Source: Chitinophaga sp. Ak27 (GTDB lineage: Bacteria; Bacteroidota; Bacteroidia; Chitinophagales; Chitinophagaceae). From it: a DNA stretch of 64,000 bases. Location: the NCBI RefSeq assembly GCF_012726295.1, contig NZ_JABAOB010000004.1, forward strand, positions 124,001 to 188,000, written 5' to 3'. Shown piece after piece: positions 44,297 through 52,536 of this stretch. The position numbers and the translations under genes are program-made. The notes below the pieces were generated by a model that was not told where the DNA came from, did no database searches, and was given only the letters and a program-made list of their open reading frames with translations. Positions within the stretch are counted from its first letter, which is position 1. Each line of letters starts with the position of its first letter.

Positions 44297-44800
44297 ATGG
44301 ATAATTTAACAACAGGCTACCTGACCAGGGCCGAAATATGGTTATACATTACAACGCTTATTTATTTCCTGATGAATGGGGCGCAGGTATTTGAGACCCT
44401 GGTATTTGTGCCTAAATGGACCGATACACCGCCAGCCAACTTCAAATTACTATTAGATGGGCAGGGTGCAAGTCTAAAAAATTTCTGGATCGTTGTTCAC
44501 TCCCTGCATGAAATAACTTTCCTGCTGGCTATCATATTTTGCTGGAAAATTGATTTTGCCAGGAACTGGTTATTGATTTTATTTGCCATTCATTTTGCTG
44601 TAAGAGTATGGACCCTGGCCTTTTTTGCGCCTAACATCATCAACTTTCAGCAGATAGCCGAAACCAATACATTGGTAAATGACCTGGTAAATAAAACCAC
44701 GCTTTGGAAGGCGCTCAACTATGTGCGGGTCGGTATTTTTATCGGGGTGTCGGTAGGGTTGGTTCCTTTGTGCATCAGGCTATTTCATTTGCGTCATTAA
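44297..44800 (+). CDS. Small integral membrane protein, MarR-controlled
   Basis: A 167-aa protein with about four membrane spans (near 15-35, 62-84, 90-112 and 138-162). I do not recognise a named family, though such four-helix proteins (FLMNGAQVFETLVFVPKWT, FWIVVHSLHEITFLLAIIF) occur widely in Bacteroidota beside regulators. It is divergent from the MarR gene and preceded by a candidate operator. It may be a small efflux or stress-response membrane protein. A possible co-transcribed gene starts 19 bases later. Confidence 0.75.
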   Translation: MDNLTTGYLTRAEIWLYITTLIYFLMNGAQVFETLVFVPKWTDTPPANFKLLLDGQGASLKNFWIVVHSLHEITFLLAIIFCWKIDFARNWLLILFAIHFAVRVWTLAFFAPNIINFQQIAETNTLVNDLVNKTTLWKALNYVRVGIFIGVSVGLVPLCIRLFHLRH

Positions 44801-44819
44801 AAACAACGACCCACGTAAT

Positions 44820-45335
44820 ATGATACTACCTAAAATCCGGGACAAAAGATTGATCACCGTTCGCCGTGGTGGTACACTATCAGATGAAGACCATCATCTA
44901 CTGGCTATCTGGGCGGCGGAATGTGCGCAGCACGTGTTACATAACTTTGAAGCAGCGCAGCCCAATGATGATCGCCCGCGGAGGGCTATTGCATTAACCT
45001 ATGCCTGGGTAAAAGGAGAAATTACTATGAAACAGGCCCATATGACAGCGTTTACAGCCAATGCAGCCGCAAGAAATGTATCTGCCGCGGCGAAATTTGC
45101 AGCATTGTCGGCAGGGCAGGCAGTGGCAGTAGCGCATGTGGCAGCACATGAATTAGGCGCTGCAGCCTATGCCATCAGGGCTGCCATGGCTGCGGCTGCA
45201 GACGATAAAAAAGAGCTGGCCCGGCAACAAGAATGTCAGTGGCAGCGGGATCAGCTCCCGAGAAAAATAAGGGAACTGGTGATCGATGATCAGCGGTTAA
45301 GGAATGATATCTGCTGGTCAGTGTTTGATGATTGA
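44820..45335 (+). CDS. Imm-5-like putative immunity protein
   Basis: A 171-aa Ala-rich, all-helical protein. The start TLSDEDHHLLAIWAAECAQHVLHNFEAAQPNDDRPRRA and the repeated Ala-rich AAARNVSAAAKFAALSAGQAVAVAHVA match proteins annotated as Imm-5-like putative immunity proteins. In other genomes some lie next to polymorphic toxins; here no toxin gene is seen within reach. A function as immunity protein is therefore unproven. It is parallel to and close behind the membrane gene. Confidence 0.7.
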   Translation: MILPKIRDKRLITVRRGGTLSDEDHHLLAIWAAECAQHVLHNFEAAQPNDDRPRRAIALTYAWVKGEITMKQAHMTAFTANAAARNVSAAAKFAALSAGQAVAVAHVAAHELGAAAYAIRAAMAAAADDKKELARQQECQWQRDQLPRKIRELVIDDQRLRNDICWSVFDD

Positions 45336-46079
45336 CTACTTCACTTTTTCATATATATACTGTACTACCACGGCGTAATAAGAGAAATATTCGCCTTTCT
45401 TCACATTTTCAATGACGCTGGGATAATTAATAATCAGGCGGCCTTTTTCGTCTATGCCAAACTGTGATACGCCCCCACTGGCCTTCATTAATTTGTACAT
45501 TAGCATAAACCGCCTGTTTTCAATCTTATATTTTGCTGACATCATTTTTTTAAAATCTCTTTTACCAGCTTCTTTGGCGTACAGTTTAAAGGTATCATCG
45601 GTGATCACTGCAAATGCTTCATCTCCGCTTTTTTCGTCCAGCAGTACATCCGGAAGCCGGTAGTATTGTTTGGTAGGTATGTAAACCGAATCGTTGTACC
45701 TGACGGAGCGGAATTTCAGCATTCGCCAGGTACCTACTAGTTTAGTTGGATCATCAATAATGATAGTAGTGTCGAGTTGCGCATGCGGGATTATCGAGTT
45801 AGCCGTTATTGTAGTAACAACGTCTTTGTCGCGGTAACTCATGGCGGCCTGCGTTTTCCTGACGGCGGGTGTCAGGAAGGCAACGTAAGCATCATAGTCA
45901 TCATCTCAGTGTGGATATGCTGTTCTGGGCCTGGCAATTTTGTAATCCAGTGGAAAATCAACGGTGGTATCCTTCGGGATTCTTGATAGCTCGTCGAAGT
46001 TGTTTTCCTGGGCGCTTACGCCCATAGTACCAATGATTAACAACAAGGAGGTTAAAAATCCGATGAGGTAACTTTTCAT
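45336..46079 (-). pseudogene. Secreted protein gene broken by an in-frame stop
   Basis: Read from ATG 46079 the frame begins with a clean signal peptide (MKSYLIGFLTSLLLIIG, then GVSAQ) and runs 57 codons to a TGA at 45906-45908. It then continues in the same frame for 189 more codons to 45336 with ordinary protein sequence. The 168-aa piece from an internal ATG (45842) has no signal and is unlikely to be a gene by itself. The C-terminal part (DDPTKLVGTWRMLKF, then beta-strands) looks lipocalin-like, a common Bacteroidota secreted type. One base change would restore the frame, so this is either a recent mutation or a sequencing error. Confidence 0.8.
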
Positions 46080-46262
46080 GTGGTTGCGGGATGTTGGTGA
46101 TAATTACCGGTAATGATTACAGGTAATAAACCTGTGATCATTACCGGTATGCTACAATTACTAATATAGAAATAAACTTTATAATAAAGCCTTTTTCCAG
46201 GACAATAAAATATACCCGCTCATCAGTCATCAACTGTCTGATACGATAAACTTGTCGAGGGT

Positions 46263-46685
46263 TTATTCCGACTTTAAACTATCTACTGGGTTGGTTAGTG
46301 CTGCTTTTACCGATTGGAAGCTGACGGTAAAAAGTGCGATGAGTATAGCGATCATCCCTGCCAGCACAAATATCCCACCAGGAAATAGGGGCGCTGTAGG
46401 CAAGCCCTGCAACCATTTATGCATGCAATACCATGCAATTGGAAATCAGGATGGCGATGGTCATACCTGTATTCATGAGTCGTTCTGTTTGTTGCTCTTT
46501 ATCGTACCAGTTGCGGATTGTATCATCATAAAAATGATACTCAAATTTTTCATTGGGATAGATAGCTGCATAAGCACTTTGCATGTCTGACAGGTTTTTT
46601 TTAAGCTGTTCACTGCCCTTATCACCCAGCGATAACCTGATATTCAGCTAGCGGTTTACTTGCCGTGTTGTATGGTTGATAACCA
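46263..46685 (-). pseudogene. Remnant of a MacB/FtsX-type permease gene
   Basis: Minus-strand fragments of the C-terminal part of an FtsX-type permease like the intact one at 15498. In order they read NIRLSLGDKGSEQLKKNLSD, then AAIYPNEKFEYHFYDD, then KEQQTERLMNTGMTIAILIS. A segment that should carry the GLFGLA membrane core is lost, and after a frameshift the end reads FVLAGMIAILIALFTVSFQS, VKAALTNPVDSLKSE, stop. An in-frame TAG also interrupts the start of the fragment. The gene lacks its first about 600 residues and is not functional. The left and right borders are approximate. Confidence 0.82.
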
Positions 46686-46783
46686 ATTGTTTATGCGGAT
46701 TTAGATGTCCAGTTATGAATGATTAGTGTTCGGAAATGGACGGGTGGATATAGGTATTTATCAGGGCTACATTATATTGCCTC

Positions 46784-46820
46784 TAATGAGAGCGCCACCC
46801 ATTGAGTGGCGCTCTCATTA
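46784..46820 (-). terminator. Terminator of the ABC exporter operon
   Basis: A perfect 15-bp stem (46784-46798 with 46806-46820) and 7-base loop just after the stop of the minus-strand ABC-2 permease gene. Confidence 0.9.
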
Positions 46821-46824
46821 CAAA

Positions 46825-47592
46825 CTACCCCCGCCTCTTATATACCCTCATCGCAAAAAAATAAGCCAGCAAGGTAATCCCTCCGCACCATCCTAATGCC
46901 ACCCATATTCCATTGCCTACTGGCTGATGATATAGCAATGCACGGATCGCTTCCACAATCGACGTCACCGGTTGATGCTCGGCAAAGGCACGAACCCCTG
47001 AGGGCATTGACTTCGTGGGTACAAACGCTGAGCTGATCAACGGCAGAAAGTGAATGGGATAGGCAATAGCGCTGGCGCCATCGATCGTTTTGGCAGTGAG
47101 TCCGGGAATAACTGCGATCCAGGTCAATGCCAGGGTAAACATAGCCAGTATGCCGGCTATAGCCAGCCAGGACGCTAAGCCTGCGGGTGAGCGAAAACCC
47201 ATCAGGAGCGCTACGAGAATAATGACGATCAGCGAAATGACGTTGGATACCAGCGAGGTAAGCACATGTCCCCATAACGCCGCAGAGCGTGCAATCGGCA
47301 TGGAGTGGAAGCGCTCAAAAATACCCCGCTGCACATCGGTAAACAGGCGGAAGGAGGTGTAACCCACGCTGTTGGCGATAGCAATCAGCAGGATGCCCGG
47401 CAACAAATAATTTACATAATTATCGCTGCCGGTTTGAATGGCGCCTCCCAACACATATACAAATAACAGCATCATCGCGATGGGCATAATAGTAACAGTA
47501 ATGATGGTATCCATGCTCCGGGAAACATGGCGCATCGAGCGGCCCAGCATCACGCCCAGGTCTATAAAGAAATAGTTTTTGATCGTTTCCAT
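46825..47592 (-). CDS. ABC-2 type permease (DrrB-like)
   Basis: A 255-aa six-span permease of the ABC-2/DrrB group, which with a DrrA-like ATPase exports drugs or other hydrophobic compounds. Family marks are RSMRHVSRSMDTIITVTIMPIAMMLLFVYVLGGAI, NYLLPGILLIAIAN and DVQRGIFERFHSMPIARSA. The start overlaps the ATPase stop by one base (TAATG), so the two are translationally coupled. It is the last gene of a three-gene operon with the XRE-pentapeptide regulator first. Confidence 0.93.
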   Translation of the reverse strand: METIKNYFFIDLGVMLGRSMRHVSRSMDTIITVTIMPIAMMLLFVYVLGGAIQTGSDNYVNYLLPGILLIAIANSVGYTSFRLFTDVQRGIFERFHSMPIARSAALWGHVLTSLVSNVISLIVIILVALLMGFRSPAGLASWLAIAGILAMFTLALTWIAVIPGLTAKTIDGASAIAYPIHFLPLISSAFVPTKSMPSGVRAFAEHQPVTSIVEAIRALLYHQPVGNGIWVALGWCGGITLLAYFFAMRVYKRRG

Positions 47593-48365
47593 TAGTAGGT
47601 TGTTTTTGTACCAACAATGGCGAGAAATATCTCTTCCAGCGTTGGTTGTTTTTCAATGTATTCAACTTTTGCAGGCGGAAATAGCTGCTTCAGTGCTTCC
47701 AGCGTGCCGCTGGCGATAATTTTACCGTTATGCAAGATGGCAATAGTATCGGCAAGCTGCTCGGCTTCTTCCAGGTATTGAGTGGTCAGAAAAACCGTAG
47801 TGCCGCCGCGGGCCAGTTTTTTGACGATCTCCCAAACAACGATGCGCGCTTCCGGATCAAGCCCAGTGGAAGGCTCGTCGAGGAAAATGAGGGATGGGTT
47901 TCCGACCAGGCTCATGGCGATATCCAGCCGCCGGCGCATACCCCCCGAATAAATAGCCGCCTTCCGGTGGGAGGCGTCGGTTAAACCAAAGCGCTCCAAT
48001 AAATCATCCGCTACCTGCCGGGGATGGGGAAGATGCCGCAACCTGGCCATCATGATAAGGTTTTCCCGGCCGGTCAACACTTCATCCACGGCGGCAAATT
48101 GCCCGGTGAGACTGATTGACTGCCGTACCTGCTCAGGTTGCAACGATACATCGAATCCATTTACAATGGCTTGTCCGTTGTTTTGTTTCAACAGCGTAGC
48201 GAGGATTTTAACCATAGTGGTCTTGCCTGAACCATTGGGGCCGAGCAAAGCGAAAATGCTCCCTTTCTCTACCTGGAAGTCAACGCCCTTTAACACCGGT
48301 GTATTTTTATAGGATTTTTCCAGTCCTTTTACCGCGATAGCGATTTCATTTGATGACATATGCAT
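47592..48365 (-). CDS. ABC transporter ATPase (DrrA-like)
   Basis: A 257-aa ATPase: Walker A GPNGSGKTT near 41, Q-loop LTGQFAAVDEVLTGRENL, signature YSGGMRRRLDIAMSL, Walker B LIFLDEPSTGLDP, and H-loop replaced by Q in FLTTQYLEEAEQLAD, as is normal in the DrrA/daunorubicin-resistance group. The start used gives MHMSSNE; a second in-frame ATG lies two codons in. The partner permease overlaps at the end. Drug or lipid export is the likely role. Confidence 0.93.
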   Translation of the reverse strand: MHMSSNEIAIAVKGLEKSYKNTPVLKGVDFQVEKGSIFALLGPNGSGKTTMVKILATLLKQNNGQAIVNGFDVSLQPEQVRQSISLTGQFAAVDEVLTGRENLIMMARLRHLPHPRQVADDLLERFGLTDASHRKAAIYSGGMRRRLDIAMSLVGNPSLIFLDEPSTGLDPEARIVVWEIVKKLARGGTTVFLTTQYLEEAEQLADTIAILHNGKIIASGTLEALKQLFPPAKVEYIEKQPTLEEIFLAIVGTKTTY

Positions 48366-48371
48366 ACATTC

Positions 48372-49244
48372 TTATGCGGTTAACAATGTGATACCATTCA
48401 TATCTGCTTTCCCGTTTTTCAGGAATTCAAATGTCATCCGGTCTGCCTGGCAGTCGATAAACCGGATATGCTTCAGGCTCCTGCATTTGAAGAAAGTGTT
48501 AGTGAGCGTGGAATTTTGAAAGGTTACCCTGGAAAAGGACGCGTTTTCAAAATAGCAATCTTCCAGCTTGCCCTCGAATATAATGTTGGCTAAATGGGTA
48601 GCATTAAACATAGTGCGGTGCAGCCTCACATTTACCAGGGTATTTTTCTCCATGGCGCAAGAGGTAAAGGCGGCCCCGGTTAAATCGGCGCCCGAGAAGT
48701 CGCAGTTTTTAATATGACTGCCTGAAAATTGCGCCGCTTTGAGTGAACAATCATTAAAATGATTATCTACCCAATGAGAATTTCCTATGTGGCTATTATC
48801 CAGTTTGGATCCGGAGAAATCGCAGGCTGTAATCATATTATTTTTCAGTAAAAGTCCCGACAGGTCTGAACCAATAAACTTGCAACGCTGCATGTTGGAG
48901 GAGCTGAACTTTTCATGTAGGTTTTTCAGCCCGGAGAAGTCGGCATCTACCCAATTTCCGAGCGACATATCCCAGTTAAGCGGTTGTGTTACGGGCTGTT
49001 CGTCCAAAACCTTCATGGATGTGCTCTCCGGAGAGGACGTGAATTTTTCTGAGAAATAATTCAGGTCAACTCCCAGGATTTCCGCCAGTTGGCTAAGCGT
49101 AATGATATCCGGGACGGATTCGCCCCGTTCCCATTTTCCTACCGCCTGCGGGCTGATAAATAACCGTTGCGCCAGCTGCGCCTGTGAGATGTTTATTCTT
49201 TTCCTTGCGTGAGCAATTTTATTACCGATCATTTTAGTTTCCAT
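48372..49244 (-). CDS. XRE-type regulator with pentapeptide repeats
   Basis: A 290-aa protein with an N-terminal Cro/CI helix-turn-helix (IAHARKRINISQAQLAQRLFISPQAVGKWERGE, residues about 8-60). A linker of about 40 residues comes next, then about 170 residues of pentapeptide-repeat type (ADFSGL, CKFIGSDLSG, CDFSGSKL, CDFSGADLTGAAF and onward), which fold as a four-sided beta-helix. The repeats might sense a ligand or mimic DNA. It lies 6 bases before the DrrA-like ATPase gene, so it likely controls that exporter and perhaps the divergent ABC genes at 49592. Confidence 0.9.
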   Translation of the reverse strand: METKMIGNKIAHARKRINISQAQLAQRLFISPQAVGKWERGESVPDIITLSQLAEILGVDLNYFSEKFTSSPESTSMKVLDEQPVTQPLNWDMSLGNWVDADFSGLKNLHEKFSSSNMQRCKFIGSDLSGLLLKNNMITACDFSGSKLDNSHIGNSHWVDNHFNDCSLKAAQFSGSHIKNCDFSGADLTGAAFTSCAMEKNTLVNVRLHRTMFNATHLANIIFEGKLEDCYFENASFSRVTFQNSTLTNTFFKCRSLKHIRFIDCQADRMTFEFLKNGKADMNGITLLTA

Positions 49245-49300
49245 AAATGTGTTTTTTTGTTTTTTGTGTCGACCTCACAAAGGTATTCCGATACATACCG

Positions 49301-49383
49301 AACCACCTAAAAACAATCGCCACCCTTAGTTGTATGATCGCTACTTGTGGTTGTTATTTGACAACTGTAGGTTGTAGGTGGTT
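49301..49383. promoter_or_regulatory. Phased GTTGT/ACAAC repeats between divergent ABC operons
   Basis: The 347-base gap between the XRE-pentapeptide gene and the ATPase gene at 49592 holds GTTGT at 49329, 49350 and 49371 and ACAAC at 49361. The spacings of 21, 11 and 10 bases put them on one face of the helix and make interlocking inverted repeats. AACCACCTA (49301-49309) and its inverse TAGGTGGTT (49375-49383) frame the array. This is a candidate operator for the XRE-type regulator. The rest of the gap, to 49591, shows nothing definite. Confidence 0.45.
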
Positions 49384-49591
49384 GAAATTCAGCTTATTGG
49401 GAAAAAAGTGACAACGAGGACTATGTCCGGAAAATGTAGCTTGTTACCTTCAATCCGCCAATGGAAATATTAGAGAAGAATAAAATTTAATCCCATGAAT
49501 GACCTGTTTCATCCCTGGTTATTGAGCGTCTGTCACAAATAACTTCCTGATCTCTACCATTCATATTCCTTTGAGCTAAACAAACATTACT

Positions 49592-50503
49592 ATGGGGAAA
49601 TGGGTCATAGAAACCGATAATTTAACTTTTGGCTATAACAAACGAACGACCGTATTTGACAAAATTAATCTCAGGGTGGAAACCGCTGCGATTTATGGAT
49701 TTATGGGACCTAACGGGGCGGGAAAAACTACCCTGATAAGGCTGCTGCTGGGTTTATTGCCGCATCATACGGGTGGGATCATGTTATTTGGAAAGCCATT
49801 AAAGGGCCACAGGTTAGAGATTTTATCGAAAACAGGCTGTCTTGTAGAGCAGCCCTCGTTATATGAAAACTTGACAGGCAGGGATAATCTCAGCATTACC
49901 TGTATGATCAGGGGACTTCAGAAAGACAGCATCGACAGGGTATTACATATGACGGGCCTCAGGGATGCCGCCAATAAGCGGGTAGACGCCTATTCACAGG
50001 GAATGAAACAACGGCTGGGCCTTGCTATAGCCCTGCTTCCACAGCCAGAACTATTGATACTCGATGAGCCGGTGAATGGACTCGATCCTTTGGGAATAAT
50101 TGAGATCAGGGAGTTATTGATTCATCTCAACAAGGAGTATGGCACTACTATATTTCTTTCGAGTCATCTTTTGTCAGAACTGGAGAAGTTGGTAACGCAT
50201 ACTGGTATTTTACGGAAAGGCGAACTCATATTTCAGGGGAGTGCAGCCGAATTGGAAGCCATACAACAGCAACAGTCCACGGTCATGATCAACACGGATA
50301 ACAATCAGGGTTGTTTACAATTGTTGAAACAGGACTATCCGGCAGTCTCTCTGGTAGCCGACAGGCTACATGTTCCTTATGAAGATAAAGAAACTATTGG
50401 CGATTTATGCCAAAGGATGGTGCTGGCAGGCTTTCGTCTATATGAAGTGAAGACAGGCGATCACGACCTGGAAAATATATTTATGAAATTAACAAGTAAC
50501 TAA
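49592..50503 (+). CDS. ABC transporter ATPase (bacitracin/lantibiotic-type)
   Basis: A 303-aa ATPase of the BcrA-like group that drives small ABC-2 permeases for peptide-antibiotic resistance. Motifs: Walker A GPNGAGKTT near 40, Q-loop LVEQPSLYENLTGRDNL, signature YSQGMKQRLGLAIALL, Walker B LLILDEPVNGLDP, switch His in FLSSHLLSEL. The last about 75 residues form the accessory domain typical of this group. The matching permease starts 2 bases after its stop. Confidence 0.93.
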   Translation: MGKWVIETDNLTFGYNKRTTVFDKINLRVETAAIYGFMGPNGAGKTTLIRLLLGLLPHHTGGIMLFGKPLKGHRLEILSKTGCLVEQPSLYENLTGRDNLSITCMIRGLQKDSIDRVLHMTGLRDAANKRVDAYSQGMKQRLGLAIALLPQPELLILDEPVNGLDPLGIIEIRELLIHLNKEYGTTIFLSSHLLSELEKLVTHTGILRKGELIFQGSAAELEAIQQQQSTVMINTDNNQGCLQLLKQDYPAVSLVADRLHVPYEDKETIGDLCQRMVLAGFRLYEVKTGDHDLENIFMKLTSN

Positions 50504-50505
50504 TA

Positions 50506-51297
50506 ATGGCGAAGTTTTGGCCCTCCTTATTGACAGAATTTATAAAAATCAGGAATTCATTTGCCCGGTGGCTAATATTACTGGGTGGGTTTATGATGCC
50601 TGCATTTGTGGCTTTTGTTGTGTTCACTAAATGGAAACATATAGCCGGGGAGGCGGGAGATAATCCCTGGGGTTTATTTGCCGAGATGTCCTGGAAGGGA
50701 ATGTCTTTCTTCTATTCTGTCTTTTTCATCGTGTTGTTAACCTGCCTGTACTTTAACATCGAGTATAAAAATAATACCTGGAAACATATTTTCACGCTCC
50801 CTATAGGGAAGGGACAAGTATACCTGAATAAGGTACTTTCGATGATAGTATTTGTAGTTTGTTATTATATGCTGTTTATCCCGTTTTGGGTGGCTATGGG
50901 GTATTTGCTGGGAGCCATTAAGCCTCCGTTGCACTTTGCCTGTCATGCGCCGGATTTTGCCCTGCTGTTCAGGAATTGTTGTCACTCCCTGATTTCATCA
51001 CTGAGTATCATTGGTATTCATATTTGGCTGAGTATACGGTTTAAGAATATGATTATCCCGATTGCAGTGGCTGTTTTTTGCTCCATTGTGATGGTAGCGC
51101 TTTTCCAAGGAGCGGCAACGGAAATCAAATATTTTCCCTATGCCTACCACTATTTATCGATTGCCACACCTTATTTTTTTCATGAGTATATCTGGGGACC
51201 ATTGCCGGAGCATGAATGGTATAGCGTCGGATTTTTTATATTGTTTTGCTCATGGGGATATTGGGACTTTACCAGGAATTTTGCAGGCGATCGTTAA
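50506..51297 (+). CDS. ABC-2 permease of the lantibiotic-immunity type
   Basis: A 263-aa permease with about six membrane spans (near 22-42, 65-90, 112-136, 155-180, 186-205 and 237-255). The start LLTEFIKIRNSFARWLILLGGFMMPAFVAFVVF and EYKNNTWKHIFTLPIGKGQVYLNKVL are of the kind seen in BcrB/MutE/SpaE-like permeases that protect against peptide antibiotics. It pairs with the ATPase 2 bases upstream. The terminator at 51315 may also end this transcript, though its T tract is on the other strand. Confidence 0.9.
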   Translation: MAKFWPSLLTEFIKIRNSFARWLILLGGFMMPAFVAFVVFTKWKHIAGEAGDNPWGLFAEMSWKGMSFFYSVFFIVLLTCLYFNIEYKNNTWKHIFTLPIGKGQVYLNKVLSMIVFVVCYYMLFIPFWVAMGYLLGAIKPPLHFACHAPDFALLFRNCCHSLISSLSIIGIHIWLSIRFKNMIIPIAVAVFCSIVMVALFQGAATEIKYFPYAYHYLSIATPYFFHEYIWGPLPEHEWYSVGFFILFCSWGYWDFTRNFAGDR

Positions 51298-51314
51298 ATC
51301 CTTCTAAATAAAAA

Positions 51315-51338
51315 GGCTCTGGTCCTAAGACCGGAGCC
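51315..51338 (-). terminator. Intrinsic terminator following the TPP riboswitch
   Basis: A 10-bp stem (51315-51324 with 51329-51338, one G-T pair) and CTAA loop. On the minus strand it is followed by TTTTTATTT, so it mainly stops transcripts coming from the riboswitch; on the + strand it can still act after the ABC permease. Confidence 0.85.
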
Positions 51339-51352
51339 ATGGTTGTTTCTTT

Positions 51353-51437
51353 CTTTTCCTACGCTGGTATTATCCAGATCAGGTCCGAGGGTATGTTCTC
51401 AGGTCTGTTTTAAGAGACCACCCCTTTTCGGGAAACT
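51353..51437 (-). promoter_or_regulatory. TPP (thiamine pyrophosphate) riboswitch
   Basis: On the minus strand the thi-box consensus is complete: GGGGTG, then CTGAGA with ACCC, then CCTGATCTGGATAATACC and AGCGTAGGAAA. These elements form the pyrimidine- and pyrophosphate-sensor arms, and the flanks TTTCCC and GGAAA can form P1. It is followed after 14 bases by a strong terminator at 51315-51338, the usual off-state structure. No thiamine gene follows on this strand: the next DNA is the 3' end of an ABC permease gene read in antisense. See findings. Confidence 0.93.
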
Positions 51438-51687
51438 TCCGCTATAGATAACTACAAAACCGTGCCAGTATCCCCCCATCATTTGTCAGCAGGAGGAGCC
51501 CCTATTTTTAGCTATCTCAAGGCTGAAAGGAATTCCACAGGCGATACATATTGTGCATATATTTCCCAGTCCGCAAATAGAACAATCAAAAATATAAAGA
51601 AACCTTCCCGGATAAGTAGTGTATGCGAAGGAATACAGCCTCCCCGGAAGCTGATCCATAGGCCTTTCCTGGCATAGTAAATGAGGC
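51438..51687. other. Non-coding stretch upstream of the riboswitch and COX1 remnant
   Basis: 250 bases with no accepted gene. It should include the promoter of the minus-strand riboswitch transcript and the lost 5' end of the COX1 remnant. I see no clear -7 box and no readable COX1 sequence in any frame here. Confidence 0.4.
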
Positions 51688-52528
51688 GTGCAGCACGCGG
51701 GATATCCCGATGCTTCTTTTCCCTGGCTGGAGAGCATACTGGGGCATTGGGCCAAAGGGGGGCATATTTCAGCGGAGGCCTTTTATGCCATGATCACCAT
51801 GCATGGCACCATTCTTATCTTTTTTGTATTGACTGCCGGCTTGAGCGGTACCTTCTCCAACCTGCTGATTCCTTTACAGGTAGGGGCTCGTGATATGGCC
51901 TCTCCTTTTTTAAACATGTTGAGTTACTGGTTCTTCTTTCTCTCCAGCATAGTGATGATGAGCTCCCTGTTTGTACAAATAGGGCCGGCATCCGGCGGCT
52001 GGACGGCCTATCCTCCGCTAAGCGCGCTGGGAGATGCTTCCATCGGTTCTAAGATAGGTATGGATTTATGGCTGGCCAGCATGGCGCTGTTCGTTGTGTC
52101 GCAACTGCTCGCTGGCATCAACTATATTACCACGATAGTTAATATGCGTACCAAGGGCATGCAAATGAACCGGCTGCCGTTAACCATGTGTGGGTTCTTT
52201 TTTACGGCTATCCTGGGCGTATTATCCTTCCCGGTATTGCTGGCTGGTTTTATCCTGTTGCTCATGGACCGGCATGCCGGCACCAGCTTTTACCTGAGTG
52301 AAATATTTATAGGCGGGAGAATATTACCGAATGAAGGCGGCATTAACTACTCTTAACCCCTGGAAGGCCAATACGCTAGAATGGACAACACCCATTCATC
52401 CGGGGCATGGCAACTGGCCCGGCGAAGTCCCCGTTGTATATCGCTGGGCGTATGACTATGGGAAAAACGGCGAGGAGTTTATTCCACAAACGACTCCGCC
52501 AATGCAGGGCGAGAAGGACATCACCTGA
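51688..52528 (+). pseudogene. Remnant of cytochrome c oxidase subunit I with central deletion
   Basis: The first frame (51688-52356) reads GYPDASFPWLESILGHWAKG, then MHGTILIFFVLTAGLSGTFS, MASPFLNMLSYWFFFLSS and LPNEGG, the early membrane part of oxidase subunit I including a heme-a His in MHGT. It then breaks. A second frame (52331-52528) reads NPWKANTLEWTTPIHPGHGN and PQTTPPMQGEK, the extreme C-terminus of the same subunit. About 300 residues between them, including the copper-B and heme a3 histidines, are gone, and the N-terminal about 80 residues are missing too (a TGA stands just upstream). No other oxidase gene is nearby. Confidence 0.9.
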
Positions 52529-52536
52529 AGCGCAGA

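Noticed and set aside
51486..51755. Minus-strand 89-codon frame next to the TPP riboswitch, considered as the regulated gene
   Set aside because: It lies upstream of the riboswitch on that strand, so the riboswitch cannot control it, and it overlaps the COX1 remnant.
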